Part shown: one piece after another, positions 1 through 6,124 of the stretch | Position numbering within the stretch: the first letter of the stretch is position 1 | Layout: each line of letters begins with the position of its first letter | Assembly (NCBI GenBank): GCA_009908535.1 | Contig: JAAAOD010000084.1 | Span: forward strand, 1 to 6,124 | Source of the DNA: Verrucomicrobiota bacterium | Lineage (GTDB): Bacteria; Verrucomicrobiota; Verrucomicrobiia; Opitutales; Oceanipulchritudinaceae | Reading direction: 5' to 3' | DNA length: 6,124 nt | Translations under genes and position numbers: made by a program | Notes under the pieces: model-generated | What the model was told of the DNA's origin: nothing | What the model saw: the letters and a program-made list of their open reading frames with translations, nothing else | Database searches by the model: none

Positions 1-3000
1 ACCTTCCGCACGGGGAATTCGCTGCAAACGACCGACGAGCGCCTGCTGCATTTCAGCGGCGATCTCGCCTTTGACGACATCGACACGGTGCTGGAGAATT
101 TCACCAACCTCGCGGAGTCCTCCATTGTCGGCGTGTTTCCGACCTACCTGATCACGGACCTGAACGGCGCGGAGGGGCACCTGGCGGGAGCGAGTGGCTA
201 CACTTACGGCCCGGACAGCCTGCGCGTCCGCGTCGAGAACGACGGCACGGCCCGCGTGGTCAGCCCGACGGGGCCGATAACCTTGAATCCCCCCTCGACG
301 CCGGACGAGGGAACGGTGAACGGCATCCGCTTCTGGCGGACCGGGCACCAGCTTTCGCACACGCAGGGACTGACGGCGGACCTCGAGGTTCTCCTGCCCA
401 CCGGCATGGGTTGGACGCAAAGCTCCAGCGGTGATTTCCGGCTGTACGGAGACATCGATTTTTCGGCGGTCGATCTCGGACAGACGCTGGCGCCGACCGT
501 CGCCAGCCTCGTCTTCACGCCCTTCAGCGGCAACCTCTATCTCGCCGAAGAGAGCAAGCCCGTGCTGATGGAAGCGGGCGGCCTTGAATGGATCCTCGGG
601 GACGGGGTCGTGCAGGCGGTCTCTCTGACCGGGGGCGCCCTTTACAGCCGCGAGGCGGACCTCGCCGCCCTTGAAGCGGCCCCGGTGGCCCCGGAGGATT
701 CCTTCAAGCGCTCGAACGAGCATTATTACCGCGGCCTTGTCGGGCTTGACGGATCGGCGGTCAAAGTGGTGGCGGGCCCGGTCGGGGACGCGCGCCTGAC
801 CGCGTCCTTCCAGCTGGGCGGGCACCTCTTTTTCACCCATTTCCCATACGACACGGCGATCGACTTCAACTCCGGTATTCTTTCCGTCGATACGGATGTC
901 GTAGACAGCAATAACAGCGTCCTCGACGGCGTCAATGTGCTGGAAACCCGCTACAATCAGGCCTGCCTCGGCGGCGACTGCGGCGCCGGGGTGCTCAACC
1001 AGACCATGCGCATGCAGCCGGATTCGGATGTATTGCGCTTCACCGCCGACGGCGGCTTGGTGGCGGCCGGGGACGTCGTCACTTCCGGTGGCGCATCGAA
1101 TATCCTCGCATGGGGCTACATCGAGGACAGCGGCAATTTCCACCAGACGGTGAACACGGCGTTCACCCGCACCGCCTTCCACATGCCGGGAACCTTTGTC
1201 CGCGGCGACCAGGGGCATGATCCGTGGGACGGTCCGGGATATATTCATTTCACGGGATTCGATGCTGTCGATCCGGCCACCGGCGTGGAGCGCCCGGAGA
1301 CGGCAGCCTACGATCTCGGGCTCGCCGATTACGCCGGCTTCAACTATCGCACGGAGACGGCGGGGGATTTCGAGGCGACCGCCATCCTCGCGGGGGAAGT
1401 GGCGGATTACGAGCTGACCGGACGCTGTAAATACTACGTGCGCCCGGCCGGTTTGACGGGGATCCAGGAGGCCGTGAACGGAAGCTTTCCTTCCGAACTG
1501 GAACTCTACGGCTACAACCTCGGCTTCTCGCAGTACGGCCTGAGCTACATCCATAACGAGCCGGAGGAATCGCGCACCGACGGGATCATCAACCTGCCCT
1601 ATCCCTCGGACTTTGTGCAGGCCTTCGAGGAAATGCTCTTCACCTGCCGGGGCGGGCTGGATTCCATCAAGACACCGTCGGGTCCGAATCCGCAGATCAT
1701 GCGCTACTGGCTCGCGAACATCGAGATCCTCACCCTCGACTTCGAATCCGAGGACGGCTGTAATCCCAACGCCGATACCTTTCTGCTCGCCGGGGTCGCC
1801 GCGGAAGCGGCGTACGTGAATGCGCCCCTGTACGGCACCCTCGGCTTCCGGCCCAACGGTCGCCTCATGGTGCCTTCGACCTCGACCCTGAACGAAGATT
1901 CACGCCTGCAGCTGCCGTCGGTGGTCAGCTTCGAAGGCCCGACGCGCCAGACCGATTCCAGCGACCCCGGACAGACGGAAACGGAGTTGTACCAGCTCTC
2001 CCCGGTTACCCATGCCTACTACAACGCCTACGACGGGGCGGAGGATCAGACCGAGGGCGCCGGCCTGCTGAATTTCGCCGGCAAACTCGACGTTGCCTTT
2101 TTCGAGGACCTCGAAGTGCACATGCAGACCAGCCCGCGCAATCCGGGCCCGAGCCAGGCCGTCCCCATCCGGCTCATGGGCGGCTGGAGCGAAGGCAGTA
2201 ACACCTTTTTCAACACGCAGGCATTCGACAGCGACAACACCGGATTTCCGGCCGGCGAGGCATGGGCCGTCTACCGCAACGCCGGGGACCATGGCGGCGA
2301 CCCCACGCCGTATCTCGTCCACGCGAAGCAGAGCTGGCTCGGTGTCATTAATTTCGACTACCCGCTGCAATGGAACGACAGCACGCGCTCCTTCAAGGCC
2401 TACGAGCCGCAGAGCGCCGATCTTCTCGTTCTCTCCGCCGAGCACAACCTCGACTACCTGAGCGCGGAAACGGCCGAATTGACCGTCGGGGTGACCTACG
2501 AAGGCATGCCCACGGTCAACATCACCAATTTCGTCATCAACGAGATCGGGGAGGCCACCGGCGCCTACCAGGCCATGTTGATGGCGGCCAAGGAACCGGT
2601 CGTGGGTGCCATCGAGGAGGGGATCGACGACATGGCGGAGATGCTCTCCGACCGCATGGACGCCATGTATGAGGACTTTTTCACCGATGTGGAGACCAAC
2701 GTCATCGAACCGCTGTTCCAGAAGCTGAAGGACGCCGCCGATAACAACAACCTCGAGACCTTCGATGTGAACACGGCGGTACTCGACAGCCTGCGCAACG
2801 ACGCCAACAACCTGCAGTCGATGATCGAGGACATCGGGGATGCGACGGGCACGGCCAATTCTCTCTTCAATGAAATCGACGAGCGGCTGGAACAAATTGA
2901 TCTGGGACTGACTGCGATCATCGAGGGCACATGGACCGACGGGTCCGGCGACATCATTCCGGATCCCGGCGGGGTCCCGCCCGACTTTGCAGCCTTCCTC

Positions 3001-4524
3001 GCCAAGGATATCAACGGGGATTTTGAGATTCTCGTGCCCCTCGTGGAGATGTTGCTCGCCGAGTTGGCGCCGGACCTCAGCAGTGAACTCAACACGCTCC
3101 TTTCCGGCGCGGTGGAGGACCTGAACAGCCGCCTCAATAATCTCTTCGAGGAGGCCAAGCCGACCATCGATCAGCTTGTCGCGGTCCTGACAGACCTGCG
3201 CACGGTCGTGCGCGACGTGCGGACCGCCTTGGAACCCGCGGGCGATCTCCTGCAGGAGATCCAGACCATTGTGGAAAAGGCCGAGGGCGCCTCCGACGAG
3301 ATTTCCACCATGCTCGACGATATCGCCCTCGAGATCGAAAACTTCGTCGCCACGGTGCAGAACTCGCAGGAATTTCTGGATACGGCCGAAGAAGACGTGA
3401 AAGAACGCTTCCGGCAGATCATCAAAGACAATTTCTACGCGAGCAACCTCGTCGCGCAGATCCAGGTCACGCTGAAGCAGCACCTGTATGATGTGGATGC
3501 GGCGATCAACGGGGCCATCAGCCAGGTCTTCGCGGAAATCAACGAGGTGACGAGCGATCTTGTCTCGGAGCTGCTGTCGGATGTGGACGAGGAAATCAAC
3601 GGGTTCCTCGGCGACATTGATTCCGTCATGGGCGCGGGTCAGCTTGACGGGTACGGCAAGTTCAACGGGGACTCCCTGCGTCTGCTGCACATCGACCTGT
3701 ACCTGCAGCTGATGGTCCCGGACGAACTGGAGCTGAAAGGTTACCTCACCATCAAGCAGCTCGATTCGGAGGGCAACGACACCTGCAGCCCGGGAACGCC
3801 GGACGCGCCCGCTACCGAAGTCACGGTGGGGGCCACGGACGTGCCGGCAGACTGGCTCTCGCCGGACCTGCGCGTCAGCATCGAAGGCAAGTTCATGTTC
3901 CAAAGCAATCCGAGTTTCCGCCTCCTCGGTATGGGCGGCTCCTTTGAGCTGACTGACGGCGAGATCAGTTTCGAATCGTTCAAGATCACCGATATGGGAG
4001 CGGCCCTTATGTTCGGGGCCTCGGAGAACTACCTCGCGGCCAAACTGGGTGTAGCCTTTAATGGATACGAGGCTTTCGGCGGAATTTACTTCGGGCAGAC
4101 CTGTTCCCTTGATCCGCTGTTGCTGGTCGATGAGGATGTGGCCGAAGTCCTCGGTGAACCGAGCCCGACCTTCACCGGCGTCTACGTTTACGGCGAATGC
4201 CACATTCCGGTCTCGGAGGCGGCCCTCGGGATTCCGGCCACCTGCATGTTCCGCATCAGCGCGGGCGTGGGGGCGGGCGCCTTCTATTTTGTCGAGGGCA
4301 ACACCCTCGGCGGGAAGATCTACGCTTCCGCCAGCGGGGAGGCCCTTTGCATCGTTTCCATCAAGGGAGAAGTCACCCTCATCGGCCTCGTCCAGAGCGG
4401 GGAACTTTCCTTCCGGGGGAAAGGCCGCCTCAGTGGCAGCGCCGGTCCCTGTCCCCTCTGCGTGAAATTCGGCAAAACCGCCACCGTCACCTTCCAGGAC
4501 AACAGCTGGGATGTGGACCTCTAA
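1..4524 (+). CDS. Very large probable exported protein, 5' end outside window (beta / acidic helical / Cys-containing beta architecture)
   Basis: The frame is open from base 1 and ends at TAA 4522-4524, giving 1507 codons. The first in-window GTG (base 88) sits inside continuous coding sequence and is not the start. I do not recognise the family by name. Codons 1-840 are beta-rich, with many Gly/Asp/Asn turns and alternating hydrophobic residues. They contain only five cysteines (322, 327, 476, 549, 587), including a CLGGDC pair. Codons about 841-1210 are predicted helical, acidic and cysteine-free. Codons 1211-1507 are beta-rich with seven cysteines (1262, 1368, 1400, 1415, 1450, 1484, 1487). 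The total of twelve cysteines, confined to the beta parts, suggests disulfides and hence export. That is inference, because any signal peptide would be upstream. There is no sortase signal, PEP-CTERM-like tail or catalytic motif; the C-terminus is simply DNSWDVDL. GC-rich third positions support this frame. It precedes the exported FnIII-like gene by 22 bp, so the two are probably co-transcribed. A structural, adhesive or scaffold role is the most that can be suggested. Confidence 0.93.
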   Translation, partial: TFRTGNSLQTTDERLLHFSGDLAFDDIDTVLENFTNLAESSIVGVFPTYLITDLNGAEGHLAGASGYTYGPDSLRVRVENDGTARVVSPTGPITLNPPSTPDEGTVNGIRFWRTGHQLSHTQGLTADLEVLLPTGMGWTQSSSGDFRLYGDIDFSAVDLGQTLAPTVASLVFTPFSGNLYLAEESKPVLMEAGGLEWILGDGVVQAVSLTGGALYSREADLAALEAAPVAPEDSFKRSNEHYYRGLVGLDGSAVKVVAGPVGDARLTASFQLGGHLFFTHFPYDTAIDFNSGILSVDTDVVDSNNSVLDGVNVLETRYNQACLGGDCGAGVLNQTMRMQPDSDVLRFTADGGLVAAGDVVTSGGASNILAWGYIEDSGNFHQTVNTAFTRTAFHMPGTFVRGDQGHDPWDGPGYIHFTGFDAVDPATGVERPETAAYDLGLADYAGFNYRTETAGDFEATAILAGEVADYELTGRCKYYVRPAGLTGIQEAVNGSFPSELELYGYNLGFSQYGLSYIHNEPEESRTDGIINLPYPSDFVQAFEEMLFTCRGGLDSIKTPSGPNPQIMRYWLANIEILTLDFESEDGCNPNADTFLLAGVAAEAAYVNAPLYGTLGFRPNGRLMVPSTSTLNEDSRLQLPSVVSFEGPTRQTDSSDPGQTETELYQLSPVTHAYYNAYDGAEDQTEGAGLLNFAGKLDVAFFEDLEVHMQTSPRNPGPSQAVPIRLMGGWSEGSNTFFNTQAFDSDNTGFPAGEAWAVYRNAGDHGGDPTPYLVHAKQSWLGVINFDYPLQWNDSTRSFKAYEPQSADLLVLSAEHNLDYLSAETAELTVGVTYEGMPTVNITNFVINEIGEATGAYQAMLMAAKEPVVGAIEEGIDDMAEMLSDRMDAMYEDFFTDVETNVIEPLFQKLKDAADNNNLETFDVNTAVLDSLRNDANNLQSMIEDIGDATGTANSLFNEIDERLEQIDLGLTAIIEGTWTDGSGDIIPDPGGVPPDFAAFLAKDINGDFEILVPLVEMLLAELAPDLSSELNTLLSGAVEDLNSRLNNLFEEAKPTIDQLVAVLTDLRTVVRDVRTALEPAGDLLQEIQTIVEKAEGASDEISTMLDDIALEIENFVATVQNSQEFLDTAEEDVKERFRQIIKDNFYASNLVAQIQVTLKQHLYDVDAAINGAISQVFAEINEVTSDLVSELLSDVDEEINGFLGDIDSVMGAGQLDGYGKFNGDSLRLLHIDLYLQLMVPDELELKGYLTIKQLDSEGNDTCSPGTPDAPATEVTVGATDVPADWLSPDLRVSIEGKFMFQSNPSFRLLGMGGSFELTDGEISFESFKITDMGAALMFGASENYLAAKLGVAFNGYEAFGGIYFGQTCSLDPLLLVDEDVAEVLGEPSPTFTGVYVYGECHIPVSEAALGIPATCMFRISAGVGAGAFYFVEGNTLGGKIYASASGEALCIVSIKGEVTLIGLVQSGELSFRGKGRLSGSAGPCPLCVKFGKTATVTFQDNSWDVDL
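2521..3630 (+). other. Acidic alpha-helical / coiled-coil segment of the first protein
   Basis: Codons about 841-1210 change abruptly from beta-type sequence to long amphipathic helices with hydrophobic residues at 3-4 spacing, as in LTDLRTVVRDVRTALEP and EISTMLDDIALEIENF. The first arm (841-976) carries about 30 Asp/Glu against about 6 Lys/Arg by hand count. A Pro/Gly-rich linker at about 977-996 (GDIIPDPGGVPP) splits the region into two helical arms. Just after it, DINGD (1003-1007) resembles a DxNxD calcium-loop core. No cysteine occurs anywhere from codon 588 to 1261. The segment is in frame with both flanking parts, so this is a genuine domain boundary and not a frameshift. It could be a stalk, a spacer or an oligomerisation coiled coil. 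Secondary structure was read by eye. Confidence 0.7.
3244..3261. repeat. Perfect 18-bp palindrome inside the first gene
   Basis: GATCTCCTG at 3244-3252 is followed directly by its exact reverse complement CAGGAGATC at 3253-3261. Pairing stops at the next base on each side. It lies in coding sequence for DLLQEI in the helical segment and has no loop, so it is a symmetric DNA site rather than a good RNA hairpin. Normal codon choice for Asp-Leu-Leu-Gln-Glu-Ile produces this symmetry, so chance is a fair explanation. Confidence 0.85.
3631..4521 (+). other. C-terminal beta-rich, cysteine-containing domain of the first protein
   Basis: Codons 1211-1507 consist of successive amphipathic strands of about 8-12 residues, such as LRLLHIDLYLQLMV, KIYASASGEALCIV and SGELSFRGKGRLSG, separated by Gly/Asn/Ser/Asp turns. 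Seven of the protein's twelve cysteines lie here, including a CPLC (CxxC) motif at 1484-1487 near the end. Glycine is frequent between 1340 and 1490. This could be a beta-helix, an elongated beta-sandwich or groove, or less likely a membrane beta-barrel. Cysteines are uncommon in outer-membrane barrels, and the last residue is Leu rather than Phe or Trp. The CPLC pair is compatible with a structural disulfide or metal binding. No thioredoxin-like context surrounds it. Confidence 0.55.
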
Positions 4525-4546
4525 GCCCAAACGAAGGGGAACAATC
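4525..4546 (+). promoter_or_regulatory. Short intergenic gap with ribosome binding site for the second gene
   Basis: Only 22 bp separate the TAA of the first gene from the ATG at 4547. The purine run AAGGGGA (4534-4540) lies 6 nt before the ATG, good Shine-Dalgarno spacing, and this supports that start. No inverted repeat followed by T-run and no convincing promoter can be seen in the gap. Transcription therefore most likely reads through from the upstream gene. Confidence 0.7.
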
Positions 4547-4651
4547 ATGGAAACTTTATCCGAACAAATGAAACGCCGCCAAACGCCTTTCGCCCGCCTT
4601 CTCACGTTTTGCGCCATCATGGGGATGGCCCTTCCCCTTGGCGGACAGAGC
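4547..4651 (+). other. Sec-type signal peptide of the second protein
   Basis: Residues 1-35 show a basic n-region with KRR at 9-11 and R17, a hydrophobic core LLTFCAIMGMALPL (18-31), and a likely cleavage after GGQS (Ser35), just before an acidic LEE start. The charge-core-cleavage order is typical of Sec export across the inner membrane. The exact cleavage site is uncertain; cleavage nearer Ala29 is also possible. Cys22 lies within the core, but the preceding LTF is not a lipobox, so lipid attachment is unlikely. Confidence 0.75.
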
Positions 4652-6124
4652 CTCGAGGAAGTCCTTTTCACGGTGGGCACCACCGTCGAAGATGAAAACG
4701 GGGACGGGGAAGCGGCGGTCTACCTCCTCTGGCAGGCGAACGATCTTTCGCAGTTGAAAGACCGTTCCCTCGCCGTGTACAGCAAGGTGGGGAACGCCGG
4801 CTCGGCCAATCCTTACCAATATGACGGAACGGCCCGGGTCCGCCTCCAGGGGGCGGCCATCCAGGTCCTGCTGGCGCGCGGCGAAGCCCTCGGCGACGAT
4901 ACCGCGACACTGGAAAACAATCTCGACAACCTTTTCGAGAAGCTGATCCCCGCCGGCGGGCTTCCGCTCGAAGACAAAATCGCGGCGGTGGTCGCGGGAG
5001 CGCTGGATGATCCGGAGCAGTTCGAAAACCTCATCTTCCTCTCCCGGCGGCATCCCGCGCTGAGCCTCATCCTTGGAACCGGTTTCAGTAACGAGTATCC
5101 CACCGGGGTGCGTACTTTCGAGCTGCGTGCTTGTCCGGAAATCGTCGGTTCCCCGGACGACGATTGCCGGCAGGTGGTCGGGCGCGTGACGGTGAAAGTC
5201 GGCGCGCCGGATGTCCTGCCCGCGCCCGGTCGTCCCGTGGAGGTGCCCTTCACCGACGACAGCGGCAACGTCGATCCGCGCGCGCACTTGAATGTTCCTC
5301 TGCGCTGGGCCACGCCCAACGATCTCCGCGAACGCTCCCTTCTGCAGTTCGGCTTCAATGTCTACCGCGTCGAGGCCGGGTTGGCCGAGGACGACCTCGG
5401 CTGGGACAGCACCGAGCCGGACCCCGATGTCCTTGCCGACCTCGCCGCCGTGGAGAGCAATGGGATTGACCTCGTCAACGGCGCCCCGGTCCTTCCCGAA
5501 CGTTTGCTTACCGCGGCGGAGGCGGCCGATACCACCGCCGATCCGGAAACGTATTTCCACATCGACGACAACGACCGCTTCGATCCCGGTGGGCAACCTT
5601 TCAACAACGGCGACCGGTTTTACTACTTTGTCGCGGCCCGGGACATCCTCGGCCGCATCGGGGAGGTTTCCGAAGGAACGGAAGTGACGGTCTGCGACCG
5701 GCAGCCGCCGCCCCAGGCCAAGCGCGTCCGGGTGGAAAACCACTACGAGTTCGACCCCGCCACTGATATTAACACGCAGCATTTCCGGGTCACATGGGAG
5801 GCACCCGATCTCAGCGATACGCAGACCCCGGAAACCATCACCGGCTACCGGGTATACCGCTGGTGGTCGGTCGATGAAATGCACGAAAAGACGCCTTTCC
5901 CGAACGAAGGGGCCACGGACACGGTGGGCGGCCTCGTCGCTACCCTTCCGCCCTCCGCCCGCAGCTTCCTCGATGATGCCGACGACGCCCCCTACCTGAG
6001 CGTGGAACGCCTCGACGACGGCAGCACCGTCGTCGACCAGTCCTACGCCAACAAGACCTTCTGGTACACCGTGCGCACCGTCGACGGCAGCGCCTGCGGC
6101 GGCAACCTTGGCGGTAACAGCGCC
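4547..6124 (+). CDS. Secreted multi-domain protein with FnIII-like modules, 3' end outside window
   Basis: ATG at 4547 follows a well-placed AAGGGGA. The frame stays open for 526 codons to the window end, with no stop. Residues 1-35 form a signal peptide. Residues about 45-220 may be a first, divergent FnIII-like module: strand AAVYLLW (W62), strand LAVYSK, a helical insertion at about 98-179, then GVRTFELRA and VVGRVTVKV, with C196 and C207. Residues about 228-398 look like a second module: PLRW254, FNVYRVE, a long insertion, then DRFYYFVAARD and a closing strand to VTVCD. Residues about 399-526 are a third: FRVTW417, GYRVYRW, then FWYTVRTVDG. The Trp, (V)YR and aromatic F-strand pattern is what the fibronectin type III family shows. 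No enzymatic motif is visible. A role in adhesion or in a surface complex with the upstream product is inferred. Met8 (base 4568) is an alternative start but has no comparable RBS. Confidence 0.92.
   Translation, partial: METLSEQMKRRQTPFARLLTFCAIMGMALPLGGQSLEEVLFTVGTTVEDENGDGEAAVYLLWQANDLSQLKDRSLAVYSKVGNAGSANPYQYDGTARVRLQGAAIQVLLARGEALGDDTATLENNLDNLFEKLIPAGGLPLEDKIAAVVAGALDDPEQFENLIFLSRRHPALSLILGTGFSNEYPTGVRTFELRACPEIVGSPDDDCRQVVGRVTVKVGAPDVLPAPGRPVEVPFTDDSGNVDPRAHLNVPLRWATPNDLRERSLLQFGFNVYRVEAGLAEDDLGWDSTEPDPDVLADLAAVESNGIDLVNGAPVLPERLLTAAEAADTTADPETYFHIDDNDRFDPGGQPFNNGDRFYYFVAARDILGRIGEVSEGTEVTVCDRQPPPQAKRVRVENHYEFDPATDINTQHFRVTWEAPDLSDTQTPETITGYRVYRWWSVDEMHEKTPFPNEGATDTVGGLVATLPPSARSFLDDADDAPYLSVERLDDGSTVVDQSYANKTFWYTVRTVDGSACGGNLGGNSA
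5228..5740 (+). other. FnIII-like module with expanded insertion (second protein, residues about 228-398)
   Basis: W254 in LNVPLRW would be the B-strand tryptophan, and Y273 in FNVYRVE, 19 residues later, the C-strand tyrosine. FYYFVAARD (358-366), followed by ILGRIGEVS, matches the F-strand / F-G turn style 'Y.Y.V.A.D..G..S' common in bacterial FnIII domains. About 85 residues separate the C and F strands, where a plain FnIII has about 30. The insertion (about 276-354) is acidic and partly helical (DVLADLAAVE; PERLLTAAEAADT). The assignment was made by reading motifs only. Confidence 0.6.
5741..6124 (+). other. Second clear FnIII-like module, cut by the window end (residues about 399-526)
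   Basis: FRVTWEAPD contains the B-strand W417. TGYRVYRWW holds the C-strand Y437, 20 residues on. NKTFWYTVRTVDGSACGG near the end reads as the F strand and the F-G turn. About 70 residues lie between the C and F strands, again longer than the canonical domain. C383 just before the module and C517 inside it could pair with other extracytoplasmic cysteines. The closing strand and anything beyond lie outside the window. Confidence 0.6.
6012..6036. repeat. Perfect 10-bp inverted repeat with 5-nt loop inside the second gene
   Basis: TCGACGACGG (6012-6021), loop CAGCA (6022-6026) and CCGTCGTCGA (6027-6036) form a perfect GC-rich stem-loop. It encodes part of RLDDGSTVVD in the third FnIII-like module. 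The downstream bases are CCAGTCC, with no T-run, so it does not look like an intrinsic terminator. A related 10-bp palindrome, CCGTCGACGG, lies nearby at 6078-6087. Confidence 0.85.

Noticed and set aside
88..90. GTG at base 88 as the start of the first gene
   Set aside because: The frame is open and protein-like upstream to base 1 (for example LHFSGDLAF), no Shine-Dalgarno precedes the GTG, and the following sequence is not a signal peptide. The gene begins before the window.
4450..4461. CPLC as a thiol-disulfide oxidoreductase active site
   Set aside because: The motif sits in a glycine-rich beta context near the C-terminus, without the thioredoxin-fold elements around it.
4568..4570. Met8 as the start of the second gene
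   Set aside because: It would keep the signal peptide core, but no purine-rich RBS lies at the proper distance, while the ATG at 4547 has AAGGGGA six bases upstream.
4571..4612. Tat signal or lipoprotein signal in the second protein
   Set aside because: KRRQTPF lacks the hydrophobic residue expected two positions after the twin arginines, and LTFC does not satisfy a lipobox because Phe precedes the Cys. An ordinary Sec signal fits better.
1900..4683. 927-codon open frame on the minus strand
   Set aside because: It shares codon boundaries with the first gene and is open only because that gene avoids TTA, CTA and TCA. Its product is a low-order mix rich in Val, Gly, Arg, His and Asp/Glu with no recognisable domain, and it overlaps the RBS and signal peptide of the second gene.
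4556..5884. 442-codon open frame on the minus strand
   Set aside because: It mirrors the second gene codon for codon and stops exactly at that gene's TTA leucine codon. The plus-strand frame has an RBS, a signal peptide and FnIII-like motifs; the minus frame has none.
6012..6036. Stem-loop as an intrinsic terminator
   Set aside because: No T-run follows it and the reading frame continues through it to the window end.
1..6124. CRISPR array, tRNA/rRNA, insertion sequence or phage genes
   Set aside because: Nearly the whole window is covered by two continuous coding frames. No regularly spaced repeats, cloverleaf, transposase motifs or terminal inverted repeats were seen.

Overview
The window holds two large, co-directional protein-coding genes on the + strand and almost nothing else. 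Both are cut by the window edges. Base composition is GC-rich, and codon third positions are dominated by C and G. Both products look like exported, multi-domain structural proteins rather than enzymes. This fits a Gram-negative environmental bacterium that makes very large secreted proteins. My feeling is that this domain style suits the PVC superphylum (Verrucomicrobiota or relatives), but there is no rRNA or housekeeping marker here, so that placement is weak.

Layout. Bases 1-4524: the 3' part of a very long gene (at least 1507 codons), open from the first base, so its true start and any signal peptide lie upstream. Its product has a long beta-rich, glycine/acid-rich N-terminal part. A cysteine-free, strongly acidic alpha-helical/coiled-coil segment follows (about codons 841-1210). 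A beta-rich, cysteine-containing C-terminal domain ends the protein (about 1211-1507). Bases 4525-4546: a 22-bp gap with a Shine-Dalgarno-like AAGGGGA and no terminator. Bases 4547-6124: the 5' part (526 codons, no stop reached) of a second gene. It has a good signal peptide and at least two, probably three, fibronectin-III-like modules with unusually long insertions.

The tight spacing, shared strand, matching codon use and shared exported character suggest one operon whose products act together outside the cytoplasm, perhaps as a surface or extracellular assembly. No catalytic motif, RNA gene, CRISPR array, mobile element or toxin/immunity hallmark was found. Very long antisense reading frames exist, but rare-codon avoidance in the two real genes explains them. 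The unusual points are the beta-helical-beta architecture of the first protein, the expanded FnIII-like repeats of the second, and two perfect inverted repeats inside the coding sequence.
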